A DNA stretch of 64,000 nt from Aspidiotus rigidus (GCA_035079385.1 JAVHKY010000029.1:9052001-9116000), one strand, 5' to 3'. Counted from the first letter of the stretch, positions 22,620 through 33,800 are shown. Made by a program: numbers and translations. Notes: generated by a model not told the origin, from the letters alone.

Positions 22620-22960
22620 CAGACAATTTATTACAAGGTGTACATTTCAGAAAGAACCATTGTTGTAGGTAAATTTTTTAATTTTTTACAATTTTCCGTA
22701 AAATTGCTCTTACAAGGGTACCTATGGTAATGTTTATGTAATAGCGCTGGTGGAGAGCGGGGAACTTTAGACCCACATTTAAACAAACGTGGCGGAATTT
22801 TTATGCGCTGCGATAAACCTGCGGACAAGATTTTTGTACTGTATCCATACCTCTATTATAAACCGTTTTTTCCACAATAGTGGTGCCAATCTTAAAAACC
22901 TGTAAAATGCTAATGACGGCCCAATACAGCATAAACGTGATCTCAAAATCGAAAATTCCA
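22620..22960. repeat. Direct repeat D, copy right of ankyrin gene 1
   Basis: Starts 25 bp after the ankyrin stop, same orientation as 19170-19480, with an extra insert around 22860-22885. Together the two copies bracket the duplicated unit almost exactly. No copy flanks ankyrin gene 2. Confidence 0.85.
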
Positions 22961-23134
22961 TAATTAATATCTGTATCAAGGGAAAATCAAAATTACTGTT
23001 TTTTTTTTTTGAGAAATTTTCCGTGCGTCGTCCAACAAAAAACGTGGAAAAACGATGGCTTCCTTAACGAAGTTGGAACGCAGGGAACCTGTTTTATGAA
23101 TCATATGGGTTCTGGTATTGAGAATTCAAGGAAG
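22961..23134. repeat. Composite dispersed repeat, left part
   Basis: Text such as AACGCAGGGAACCTGTTTTA and GGTATTGAGAATTCAAGGAAG. The same family appears near 16550 and 28560 (inverted), 36870, 38260, 38560 (inverted) and 50290. Here it is split by the Penelope-like element that follows. Confidence 0.75.
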
Positions 23135-23159
23135 AAAAATTGGATAAGTTCCTCTTGTG

Positions 23160-23510
23160 TACGAGCCATATTAATAATAAATAATAAGTTCGGAGTACAG
23201 ACACGTACAGACACGTAACAGCAATTCTATTTACTCGTAGTTCAGGACGTTAAATTAAAAATAATAATACACAAACGAAATTTAGAAAAGTGAAGTTAGA
23301 CTTAAAATTTAGATAATAGGTTGAATTTTTTTTTTTTTTTTTCAAATTTTTCAAATTCTATCACAATTTTAACCTATTATCTAAATTTTAAGTCTAACTT
23401 CACTTTTTTAAGTTTCGTTTGTATATTATTATTTTTAATTTAACGTCCTGAACTAAATAGAATTGTTGTTACGTCTGTACTCCGAACTTATTATTTATTA
23501 CTAATATGGC
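23160..23510. repeat. Inverted and direct terminal repeats of the Penelope-like element
   Basis: TTCAGGACGTTAAATTAAAA lies on one arm and its complement on the other, around a poly(T) centre near 23330-23340. The direct arm matches 26145-26300 (AAGTCTAACTTCAC, then AACGTCCTGAACTA, then ACTCCGAACTTATTATTTAT). Confidence 0.88.
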
Positions 23511-23825
23511 TCGTACACAAGAGGAACTTATCCAATTTATTGACACCGTGCGCACGGCGGAACTTTCCTCCTTTTTCCTAAGACTGCAGTAAAACTTGTT
23601 TGTGTACTCTCCCACATACCTTTCATCTACACATGCCTGAAATTTGAACTTCGCCCTTCATTTGTCACGTTTCGACTTGATTCCCCTTCCAAGTTGTTCA
23701 AAAAGAGAATGGAAAAATGGCTCATCAAGAAATGGCTTGACTCCGAGCGTAGAATGTGGTTCTGTGAGAAGGCCAAACTTCAGATTTAATTATCCGAACG
23801 GTGGATCACCTGTCGTAGATAACCT

Positions 23826-25975
23826 CCCTCAACGAATTTGAAAGACTACAACAAACCGCTTTTCGTCGTCAGTCTATAGTCCATGCCAGTCTCAAAGAAA
23901 TAAAACTACGTAAATTAGCTAAACTAACTGGTAAGTCTCCACTATCATCTACATCTTCTTCTTCGAACTCTACAGAGTCTACCAAATTTGCGCCTTCCGT
24001 CATGAACCTGTCGCAGTCATCCTTTTCGATGGCAGAACTTCAGCTTCTCGAACGAGGGAAGAAATTCTCTTTGCCCCCAGTGGACCAGATCTCTAATCTC
24101 CAGTCGGTCGTACTTGCAGATCTTGCTGTTGGTATCAAATGTGATTCACGATTAAATTCTGAACGTGTTCAAGCGATGACTAATCACATGATTTCAGGTG
24201 TGAAGTCGGTTCGCTCCCTTAATTTACGTACATACCTTTCACTGAAGAAACGTCTCACCCAAGAAAATATGGTTTTGATTAAAGCTGATAAAGGCGAGAC
24301 TCTTGTCATTCTTAAACGCCATATATATGAAGAAAAAGTTATTCAATTTCTTGATTCTGCGGGCGCTTCATGTATCGCTTCCCCCTTCACCTCTTAAAAC
24401 AAGAAGGTCAGATCTGCTATCAAAAACTCGAGGTACATCTTACCTACAAATCACTCCTGCATTCTTCAGATGAATCCTAGCCTCCCAAAAATTTATGGGC
24501 AGATTAAAGTACATAAAGAAGGATTGCCTATCCGCCCCGTCGTTGCCTCCTACTCAGACCCTACCTATAAGCTGGCGAAGTACCTATCCGCTTGGTTCTC
24601 CTCGACTACGGAATTTACTCCTTCATACACAATAAAGAATACATTCGAACTTACCAAGAACCTTGCAACTATGAAATTTCCTGCCGGCTCAAAATTGGTT
24701 TCCTTTAATATCAGCAGCATGTTCACGAAAATTCCCGTTGCTATTGTGATCCCTCTAATGATTGGAATGCTTGAACAGCGAGGTATGTCACCATACATCA
24801 TCAACGAATTCCACAAACTGATCTCACTTTGCCTTAAGCACAATGTGTGTGTTTTCAAAAAGCGTACCTATAAATTTCCGGATGGACTTCCAATGGGAGG
24901 TCCTCTCTCCATGATGGTTGCAGACATCTACATCGATCACCTTGAAAAATCTATCTTGAACACCGCTGTTTCCTCCTGTAATATTCGATTCTGGCCTCGT
25001 TACGTGGATGATATTCTTGTTGTTTGGAATGGCTCTAATTCTTCACTCGAGGGTTTCCTTTCCACTCTCAACGCTTTCAATCCTGAAATCCAATTTACTA
25101 TGGAGGTTGGTGGAGACTCAATAAACTATTTGGACGTTACCATCACGCTCTCGGAGTCGTATAATGTTTTAACCCCTACGTTCGCAATTTATCAAAAGAA
25201 AACTTTCTCAGGAATATCAATTCACGATTCTTCTTATCATCCTCCAGCTCAAAAGATGGCGGCTGTCAATTCCGCTATCTACCGACTTCTCAATCTACCT
25301 CTGACTTCTGAAGCTACAAAAGCAGAGGCCGAGACTATTAAACACATAGCCCAACTTAACGGTCTCAAGGTGGATACTGATCTTCTCATCCGCCGGAAAA
25401 GACTTTGGTTCTTACTCGCTCAAACCTGCCCTCGTCTTGCTGCTGCTGATCCTCTGCACGATGAACAAAAAGAAAAAGAGGGGAAATGAACGCGCTGGAT
25501 TCGGCTGCCCTTTTTGGGCCGCCCCTCGCTGAAGATGGCCCGCGAACTTCGACGCTTTAATTATAAGGTGGGAATTTATCCAATGACCACTCTCAGACGT
25601 CTGATTAATCTTAAAGACCCGGTCCCTCCTCTTCAAAAATCTGGGACTTGTAAAATATCATGTGGAGAGTGCAACTGCTCCTACATTGGGCAGACTGGTC
25701 GGGAACTCCAGAAGCGAATAAAAGAACATCACGCAACTTTTTGGTCTAACACTCCTAATGAATCTGCTTTCGCCGCACATTGTTTGGCAGAAAAACATGA
25801 TATTGGAAAATCTTCCACTAAATTTCTGCATGTGTGTGATAAAGGTCGTTCGATGCATAGATTGGAAGAAACAGAAATTATCGCTGCAGCTGTATCTAAT
25901 CGACCGTCACTCCTGAACGATTTAGAAGCTACACTCTTGAATCCATTTATCCGATTCTTCTATAATTACTCATAA
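23826..25975 (+). pseudogene. Penelope-like reverse transcriptase and GIY-YIG endonuclease, nonsense-broken
   Basis: One reading frame runs the whole length, interrupted by only two stops, TAA at 24395-24397 and TGA at 25487-25489. In order: N-terminal NEFERLQQTAFRRQS; FSMAELQLLERGKKFSLPP, a usual Penelope N-terminal block; PKIYGQIKVHKEGLPIRPVV; GLPMGGPLSMMVADIYIDHL; the catalytic RYVDDILVVW; INYLDVTI; then, after the second stop, CGECNCSYIGQTGRELQKRI and EH, the GIY-YIG endonuclease with its preceding Cys pair. The part before 23826 (for example WLIKKWLDSERRMWF, 23646 on) is in another frame, so at least one indel exists there too. Confidence 0.92.
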
Positions 25976-26072
25976 CTCTTGTATATACTGGTCTTATTCA
26001 TGTATTGACTGGCGTTTCTGCTTCTTGTTCCTCTACCACGAACTTGTTTGGTATTTCTCGTCTTCAGTCCAT

Positions 26073-26113
26073 CACCTGATGATGATCGGTACTCTCGATC
26101 GAAACCGGTTGTG
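26073..26113 (+). ncRNA. Hammerhead-ribozyme-like motif of the Penelope-like element
   Basis: CAC, then the core CTGATGA (26076-26082), then a 5-bp stem GATCG / CGATC around a 7-base loop, then the core GAAA (26101-26104), a CCGG palindrome, TT and GTG, which can pair with the opening CAC. This is the layout of a minimal type I hammerhead with a very short stem III. Such motifs are known in Penelope-like terminal repeats; activity here is untested. Confidence 0.65.
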
Positions 26114-26300
26114 TTCGTATTCTGTTCTTGACGTTACCTTTCAAATTTTATCAAAATTTTAACCTATCAACTAAATTTTAAGTCTAACTTCACTTTTCTA
26201 AATTTCGTTTGTGTATTATTATTTTTAATTTAACGTCCTGAACTACGAGTAAATAGAATTGCTGTTACGTGTCTGTACTCCGAACTTATTATTTATTATT

Positions 26301-26690
26301 AATTCAAGGAAGCCTAGACCTAGGTAAAGCTGTCTAAAGAAGGCCTAGACCTACTATAAGCCTAGTGCAATATAGTTTGAGAGTCCAAATTTTTTTCAAA
26401 TCTCGAGCTATATATGATAGGAGGGGGACATGGAAAAATTTTTACTCTCGAGCTATATATGATAAAACGTCGACTTAGAAAATTTCTTATCATATATGGA
26501 TCGAGATTGGAAAGTTCTCGAAGTCCCCCTCCTATCATATATAGCTCGAAAGTCGCTTTTTTCCAAGTCCCTCTCCTATCATATATTGCTCGAGAGTCGA
26601 ACTTTGTCCAACCTAACCCGCACTACACATTTATGAAAAAGCCCCCCATATGACAGGTTCCCCGGTAAAATTCCGATTCTCGAGCTATAC
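26301..26690. repeat. Composite repeat right part plus minisatellite units
   Basis: Continues GGAAGCCTAGACCTAGG after the retroelement, then several units of the TCGAGCTATATATGATAGG minisatellite in both orientations (26410-26600). Confidence 0.8.
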
Positions 26691-27560
26691 AGGGTGGACC
26701 AGAAAAATGTTTACCAGTTAAATGGGAGTTTGCGCTAAATCTGTCATAGCCCGAAAACGCAAAATGTTAGACGTATAGTTTAAATGTACGAATTTTGTAT
26801 CTCAATTTTATCTTTAATTTGAGCCATATTCGAAGTTTCTACGACTTTTCTGAGCTGAGTTATGGACCAAGATGTGCCGACATTTTAGAGCAGGGGTTCC
26901 CAAAAGTGTGAATTATCAAAAAACAATTTTCCAGATTGAAAGAATCGCGTAATCTTCAAAGTGTTCCCCGATCTTGAAGTAAAATTTAGCACTGAATCCG
27001 AACAAGATTGTTAAAAAATTCTGCGAAGCTCCAAAATAGGTTAATGGTCCCAAAAGGGGTCAACATTTCCCCAAAATCATAAAATCGCCTAATCTTCGAA
27101 GTTTTTCTCGATTCTGAGATAGAATTTAGCGCTAAATCTGGATAAAATTGTTAATAAAATCTGCGAAGCACCAGAATGCGTTTATTGACCCAAAAAGGGT
27201 CAAAATATCCCCAAAATAATAAAATCGCCCAACCTTCAAAGTTTTTCACGATTCTAAGATAAAATTTAGCGCTAGATGTGAATAAAAATGTTAGAAAATT
27301 ATTCGAATCGCCGAAATAGGTTTATGGGACCAAAAAGGGTCAACATTTCTCCAAAACGAAAAAAATTGTCTAACCTTTAAAGATTTTCTTGATTCTAGGG
27401 TAAAATTGTGTGCTGAGTTTAAAAAAAACTGTTGAATGCGAAGCACCAAAATGTGTGAAACTGCCCAAAAACGATCACAATTTTACAAATTTGGAAAATC
27501 GCTCAGTATTTTAAATTTCATTTGATTTTCAAAGAAATGGAGCTTCGCAAGGACAATGAT
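26691..27560. repeat. Degenerate tandem repeat of about 130 bp
   Basis: Four to five diverged copies between about 26890 and 27520 share AAAATCGCCTAATCTTC, CGATTCTGAGATAAAATTTAG, AATCTGCGAAGCACC and CCAAAAAGGGTCAACAT. It begins after ACAGGGTGGACCAGAAAAAT, a common type of transposon end, but no matching opposite end was found. Confidence 0.75.
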
Positions 27561-28260
27561 TTCTCGCGGTGATCGAATAAGGCCCTATGTATGATCGAAG
27601 CTGGTAACAGTGTGAAAACTCACATTGTTTCATCAGTCGCGCCTTTATGAGAAACCACGAGAATATCCGCGCATTCGTTTATACCTCCATGGTATCTGCG
27701 GCCCTATCCATTCTCCCACCGCAAGCTGACAACGGAATACGAGCTTCATGGCATCATTGCCTCCTTATTCAGGCAATGAGAAGTATGATACCGCGAAATG
27801 GGTCTTGCTCGTAATGGATATCAGCTATTCAATATTTAATTGAGGTAGACGAATGCCTGGAATTACTCGAGGCTTCACCGGCCGCTGAAGGGAATGATGT
27901 CCTTAAGATTGTCTTCTGTTATGAGCTTGCGGTGAGAGAACGGGTAGAGTCCCCTCTTTGATAGAGACGAGCAAATTCACAAAAAATCTCGTTGTTTCAC
28001 GCAAAGGTGGCAAGGTTACTTTGAAGTCTGTCTTTGGTCATTAGCTCGCGGTAACACACTTTGATGACTCGCTAGTTCAGTCATGACCTCTTCGGCGTTA
28101 CTGTTCTTGTTGGTGTTGGGTTCAACCGCTTTCTGTACCTCGAGAATGGCTGTTTAGCCGAAAGCGCTCGGTAGTGTAATTTTATTGCGGTTTTCGTATC
28201 TGTTCTTTTACTCTTCGCAAGTTTACCTTTTCAGGTTATCATTTACCTGCACCTTCGAAA
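27561..28260. other. Intronic stretch of higher GC, unassigned
   Basis: Noticeably richer in G+C than its neighbours, but all frames are broken and no motif was recognised. Possibly an old transposon piece. Confidence 0.3.
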
Positions 28261-28622
28261 TATATGGCTCGAAAGTCGAAATTTTTCGTTGTTTTTTGCC
28301 AGATGGCGAACGGCACACGGCGCACGCTGATTTTCTCAAAAAAAAAAAAAAAAAACCTCTTAGAACAGGTTCCCCGATGTCAACATTTCCACTCTCGAGG
28401 TATATATGGCAGGCGGAGTCCCCCTCCTATCATATATAGCTCGAGAGTCTAGAGAAATTTAGACTCTAGGCTTATAGTAGGTCTAAGCCCTCTTTATACT
28501 AGCTTTATACTAAGTCTAAATTTCCTTGAATTCTCGATACCAAATCCAATTACAGATTCCCTGCCCTGCGTTTCTCGTTTTGCTTCGTTAAGGAAGCCTT
28601 CGTTTTTCCTATATTTTTAAAT
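28261..28622. repeat. Minisatellite and composite repeat block upstream of ankyrin gene 2
   Basis: Units containing TCGAGGTATATATGGCAGG and CTATCATATATAGCTCGAG, a run of A near 28340, and the inverted composite repeat with CCTGCGTTTCTCGTTTTGC at about 28563. Confidence 0.75.
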
Positions 28623-31600
28623 TAGATTAGAGATTCTCTCAGCTGGAAAGATATTCTCGAGTCCCCTTAAACTAGGTTCTATTTTTCTACCGCAAGTACA
28701 GTGCCCACCGAAAAACTTCCTAAGTCCCCACAATGGGTCCGAGTCAGACTCACTGTCCCCTTCACAACAGGATTTCTTGGATTTGGAACGTTTCCTACGA
28801 AATAACGTTTCATAAGACACATATTTCTTGTTTATATGATAGATTCTCTTATCGCACTATTGAGATAAAAATTGTCACTATCTAGATATAATGAAGCTAA
28901 GTTACGATAAGAGAGCATTAAGGCTGATGTTTATAGTGATTCCACAGGCTTGTATTAGTCTATTCGTAGAAATTTTGGTAGCAACAACAAAAGTGTGTTG
29001 TCAATATGACATCGGTTGAAATTTCTGACGCAGCTTTGTCCAATGATCTCGAAAAGGTGAAAATGTTTGTCGAAAAGAATGATTTCCGGAAGTATGGAAG
29101 AGAACTTGTTTACATCGCTACTAAGGAAGGTCATCTCGATATGTTAAAATATCTGGCGGAGAAAGATACGTTTTTTTCACTCAGATTGCTATACTATAAT
29201 GTACATCATCTTACTCACGACGATGCTCGAGACGCAGACGGACCCTGTACTTTACTCGACATAGCGGTTGCCAAGGGCCATTTGGAGATAGTCAAATATC
29301 TTGTAGAGGATCGTAAATACGACATTTATTACGTATTTCACTCGAGGTACACAGCCGTAAATTGGGCAATCGTTCATGGTCATTTGAATATTTTAAAGTA
29401 TTTTATTGAAGAAAGAGGTGTAGATGTTAATTTAAAACGGCGAGGAATCGCTCTTAGATTTGTTCGACCAATATTGTTTGACGCGGTGGAATACGAGCAC
29501 CACGATATCATCGCCTATCTTATTGAAGAAAAGAAAGCAAATTTGACGGCGTTTGATGGACTACAGGAAAATATTTTATATATGGCCGTTCGAAAAGGAA
29601 ACCTAAATTTCATCAAGTACATTCTTGATGGAAGAAAAGCAGAAATCGATATGGATTGGACGAATTGGAGAGGTTATACCTTAGTACACCAAATAATGAC
29701 CAAATTCAAGTTGAAGAATGCAGAAGAAATTCTTCGGTATCTCATAGATGAAAAACATGCGAACGTCGACATTCCTTTTGACACAACCTTTCCTGATTCT
29801 TTTTCAGGGATGACCCCTTTGCAATATGCTACCAAATATTTATCTGTGAAAATAGTTGAATATTTGATAGATTGTGGCGCCAACATAGACAAACAAGATT
29901 GGAATGGTCGTACTGCGTTACATTTCGCACTTTCTAGAAATCTTACAACTGGTTTTGAAATCTGTAAACTTCTGTGCAAACACGGTGCTGACATTAACCA
30001 CAAAAATAAAAGGGGTGAAACTCCACTGGATTTTGCAATGGTGAAGGCAGATGGAATCAATGTATGTAAACTTCTTATAGAGCACGGTGCAAACCCAAAT
30101 TCGACCGATATAAGGGGCAATAAAGCCGTGCATGTCGCAGCCATGCAGAATACGGTACATCTCCTCGATTATCTTGTATGCGATAAGAAAATCGATGTCA
30201 ACACCCCTAGGGAGACCGATAAGTCGACGCCTCTCCTTTGCGCAGCCTTTGTAAAACAACTTGAAAATTGCAAATACCTAATCGAGCATGGTGCTCGACT
30301 TGACCAAAAAAACGCGAATAATAAAACTCCCTTAGATATCGCGATGCAAAGATTATTACAGGAACAAGAATTTGACAAAAAATTTGAAGCATACAAAATT
30401 TTTATAGATCACAGTGCAGACTACTGTGATAAGGAAGGTAATAAACTTGTGCACATCGCGACCATATGGGATAAAATAACTTTCCTGGATTATTTGGTGC
30501 GGGATAAGCGAGCCGACATTAATTCTGAAAGAAAGACGGACAACCGGACGCCTCTACATTGTGCAGCTTCAAAGAACCATTTTAAAATTTGTAAGTATCT
30601 ATTCAAACATGGTGCTCAAATTGATAAAAAAGACAAAGAAGGTAAAACTCCTTTCAATATTGCACTAACAAGATTATCGAAGGAAGATAAACCTGGCAGG
30701 AATAAGGAGAACACGACAGCAGTTGGAATATGCAAACTCTTCATGAAGCATGGTGCGAATGTAAACTTGACTGACAAAACAGGTAATCGAGTTGTACATA
30801 TTGCGGCCATGCAGAATAGGATACATTTCCTAGACTATCTAGTGAGTAACAAACAAGTCGATGTAAATACCCCGAGGGAGACGGACAAGTGGACGCCTCT
30901 TCATTGTGCAGCCTTTCGGAACCATTTTGAAATTTGTGAATATTTAGTTGAGCATGGTGCTCGAGTTGACCACAAAAACAGCGACAATAAAACTGTATTA
31001 GATATTGTACTAGAAAGATTATCGGAAGAAGATGAATTTGTCAGGAAACAGAAGAACAGGCATACGATTAAACTATGTAAACTCTTTTTAGAACATGGTG
31101 CCAACGTGAACTCGACCGATAATGAAGGCAATCAATTGGTGCACATCGCTGCCATACAAAATAACCTGAGATTTCTTGATTATCTTGTGGTTGATAAGAA
31201 AGTTGACATCAATGTTCCGAGAAAAACGGACAACTGGAGCCCTTTACACTGTGCAGCCTCCTTAAATCATTTTGATATTTGCATATATTTAGTCAGGCAT
31301 GGTGCTAATCCTCGGGCCGAGAGTAAATGTGGGAAACCTCCCGCAGAATTAACATCTGACCAAGAACTCATTGACTACCTAAAAAATGCTTTAACGACGA
31401 GAAGAGTTCGTAGAAATGTTGTGAATCATGTTTTAGCGCCTTCCCAAAATTTAAGGAATCAAAGGATTGCAAGGAATGTAAATAGAAAAGGGATGAGGTT
31501 TTCCGGCTATGATTTCTCTCTCAGATTACAACATTTTCTCCTTTTTTTCAGCTTGGTGATTAGATATTATCTTGAAGACTCAATTAATTTATTGCAAACC

Positions 31601-31713
31601 CGGGGAACAACTGCGGGAGTGTTACTACGAGGCACTATGCATTCTATGTTGAAAAATTTGAATGATCACTCTTCCAATTTTACAAGCCCTGAATGAATTT
31701 ATGATGTGTACTA
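28623..31713 (+). repeat. Duplicated ankyrin unit, copy 2
   Basis: Matches 19525-22612 at a constant offset of 9,101 bp across the coding region. It lacks the flanking direct repeat D. On its minus strand, 28617-28820 is open for 67 codons in this copy but interrupted in copy 1. Confidence 0.9.
29006..31696 (+). CDS. Ankyrin-repeat protein, 896 aa, copy 2
   Basis: Same length and architecture as the gene at 19905, with about 95 percent amino-acid identity by eye count. Differences gather in roughly residues 5-300 (for example KDTFFSLRLLYY against KDKFFSFRFLYY) and after about 640, especially the non-ankyrin tail. Between them, 1,031 bp corresponding to 20802-21832 differ at one base only, a Trp-to-Arg change in a TPLHCAA repeat. 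Both copies remain open for 896 codons, so both are probably under constraint or very young. Ends TGA rather than TAA. Confidence 0.9.
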   Translation: MTSVEISDAALSNDLEKVKMFVEKNDFRKYGRELVYIATKEGHLDMLKYLAEKDTFFSLRLLYYNVHHLTHDDARDADGPCTLLDIAVAKGHLEIVKYLVEDRKYDIYYVFHSRYTAVNWAIVHGHLNILKYFIEERGVDVNLKRRGIALRFVRPILFDAVEYEHHDIIAYLIEEKKANLTAFDGLQENILYMAVRKGNLNFIKYILDGRKAEIDMDWTNWRGYTLVHQIMTKFKLKNAEEILRYLIDEKHANVDIPFDTTFPDSFSGMTPLQYATKYLSVKIVEYLIDCGANIDKQDWNGRTALHFALSRNLTTGFEICKLLCKHGADINHKNKRGETPLDFAMVKADGINVCKLLIEHGANPNSTDIRGNKAVHVAAMQNTVHLLDYLVCDKKIDVNTPRETDKSTPLLCAAFVKQLENCKYLIEHGARLDQKNANNKTPLDIAMQRLLQEQEFDKKFEAYKIFIDHSADYCDKEGNKLVHIATIWDKITFLDYLVRDKRADINSERKTDNRTPLHCAASKNHFKICKYLFKHGAQIDKKDKEGKTPFNIALTRLSKEDKPGRNKENTTAVGICKLFMKHGANVNLTDKTGNRVVHIAAMQNRIHFLDYLVSNKQVDVNTPRETDKWTPLHCAAFRNHFEICEYLVEHGARVDHKNSDNKTVLDIVLERLSEEDEFVRKQKNRHTIKLCKLFLEHGANVNSTDNEGNQLVHIAAIQNNLRFLDYLVVDKKVDINVPRKTDNWSPLHCAASLNHFDICIYLVRHGANPRAESKCGKPPAELTSDQELIDYLKNALTTRRVRRNVVNHVLAPSQNLRNQRIARNVNRKGMRFSGYDFSLRLQHFLLFFSLVIRYYLEDSINLLQTRGTTAGVLLRGTMHSMLKNLNDHSSNFTSPE

Positions 31714-33180
31714 CTGAAGCTGCCAGAAACGCTTACAACGCGCGTCTTTTGTTTAGCAGTAATGGCACTTTCGCCAGATTTGAAGGAGCTATCTCAACTA
31801 TGCGCATGGCGGTATGGGAGAATAATGGAGAATTCGGTATAACTTAGATAATTTGTAGAATGTATATTTGTGGACATCTGTTATGGAATGTCAGGAAGCC
31901 AAATCTTCCTATGTTATTTCAACTGTTTAATTCGTCTGTCCCATACCGCCATAGTTTAGGTACCTCTTTCAATTCCTCCACACTCAGTAGAAGTGCAGCG
32001 CGACTCCAGCGCTGCTCGGTTCAGATTATTATGAAGCAATACAATTATTGATTCATACGTTTACACGTAGATTATTAAGAGTATCCTGATAATCTGTTTA
32101 CGTAGATTACAAGCTAAGCCGTTCATTGTTGCATATTTTTTCTCAAAAGTTGTTGTAACGTCATCAAAAAAATACTCGTTCAGGTAGGAAAAAAGGTCTC
32201 CTCTTTTTGCGTGGAAATCGTGTCTCTTGGGCGAAAACTGTAAAAACTAATTTTTTGAAAGTTAATTTATCCATCCATCAGTTTATGTGTTGTGATAACT
32301 TTTATGACTGTGCCCGGTGAGGGTAAATTCTGCGATTAAATTGCATAAAGAGTTTGTTGCGGAGTTTAGTCTTTCAAATCAATTAGGGGAGGGGGGGAAT
32401 CAAATAATCGATCATTTTGGAGACAGTTTGCTCTGCAAACTAAGCTATACCTTCTCGATTTATGATTGCAATAACACAGAGAACCTTTCACATGAGCGCA
32501 ATCACTGCACTCCACGATCAAAACCACTTATGACCCGGTGTATTTTTTTTCTTGACTCTTATGACTTCAAAAATCTGTTTATGGGGAGTTTATGTGGCGA
32601 AAAACACTTGCTGTCCGTCGCATTGGTGTTCGGAGGAGGAATGGGACTTTGATATAGTTTGCGATAAAGAGAAAACCAGAAAGTAAAGATTGTGTTTCAT
32701 ATCTCATAGCTTGCTCCTCCCCTATAATCTGCCGCCGTACTCAGATTGAATCTAAGTCGGTCACAGTCAATCGAGAAAGAGGGACAATGTAAAATGGAGA
32801 TAATTAAACTCCCTGAGAGAGGGATACGTCCCAGCCTCATTTTTATTCATAATTTTTAGTTCGCGCTCCTAGGCAATCCCCTACATTGGTCAAAGTAGGT
32901 CAGAATCAAGGTCACGATTTCAAACCCAGATTATTGACCTCGTCGAGGGTAGAACGGGATCACGCTCTGGCGTACCCCTTCTTCCACCATATTCAGGCGA
33001 CCCGCTCACTCATTCCCATTCTAGATCCTCAGGCTAGCATTTACTAATACTTACCCAACCTATGACGTCATCGGGGCTATTTGTATGTGGGTCAAGGTTA
33101 ATGGGATCAGGAGTACAACGTCAGGTTAGGTCATTGACCTCACTGGTGGGGTGTTCCCACTTCTCTAGGCTATTTTAACA
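31714..33180. other. Intronic, no gene assigned
   Basis: Unrelated to the DNA after ankyrin gene 1. A 111-aa frame (32317-32652) and a 61-aa frame overlapping the ankyrin stop (31662-31847) have no recognisable motif. CATACCGCCAT and its complement occur about 145 bp apart (31806 and 31951). One TGACGTCA at 33063-33070. Confidence 0.35.
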
Positions 33181-33800
33181 GGAAACCTGTTCTATGGAGG
33201 GCTTTTTCAGAAATTTGTCATGCGCCGTGCGCCGTACGTCATCCGCCGTCCGGCAAAAAACTTGGAAAAATTTTGACTCTCGAGCCATATATGATAGGGG
33301 AAGGGGGGACTTGAAAAAATGTCGACTCTCGAGCTATATATGATAAGAGTGGGACTTAGAAAAATGTCGACTCTCGAGCCATATATGATAGGGGGGAGGG
33401 GGACTTGAAAAAATTTCAACTCTCGAGCTATATATGATAGCGGGGGGGGGGGGACTTGGAAAAAATTTCGGCTCTCGAGCCATATATGATGGGGGGGGGG
33501 GGGGGAACTTGAAAAAATACCGACTCTCGAGGTATATATGATGAGAGGGGGACTTAATAATTTCGACTCTCGAGCCATATATCATAGGGGGGCGGGGGGA
33601 ATTGAAAAAAATTTCGACTCTCGAGCCATATATGATAGCAAGGGAATTTAGAAAAAATTTCGGCTCTCGGGCTACGTATGATAGAGGGGGGGGGGAACTT
33701 AAAAAAATGCCGACTCTCGAGGTATATATGATGAGAGAGGGACTTAATAAAATTTCGACTCTCGAGCCATATATGATAGAAAGGGGATTTAGAAAAATTT
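33181..33800. repeat. G-rich minisatellite, 42-53 bp units
   Basis: About eleven units of the form CTCGAGCCATATATGATAGG, then a G run, then ACTTGAAAAAATTTCGA. G runs reach 12 (about 33442) and 15 (about 33491). It is headed by a GC-rich tract, CGCCGTGCGCCGTACGTCAT, shared with 36740. Confidence 0.9.

Larger units (their letters stand above)
23135..26300 (+). mobile_element. Penelope-like retroelement with target-site duplication
   Basis: A 3,166-bp insertion bounded by AATTCAAGGAAG at 23123-23134 and 26301-26312. Inside are an inverted copy of the terminal repeat (about 23160-23325), a direct copy (about 23355-23510), a reverse transcriptase, a GIY-YIG endonuclease and a 3' terminal repeat (about 26145-26300). 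Inverted plus direct partial terminal repeats are typical of Penelope elements. The coding region carries nonsense codons, so this copy cannot act alone. Confidence 0.92.
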
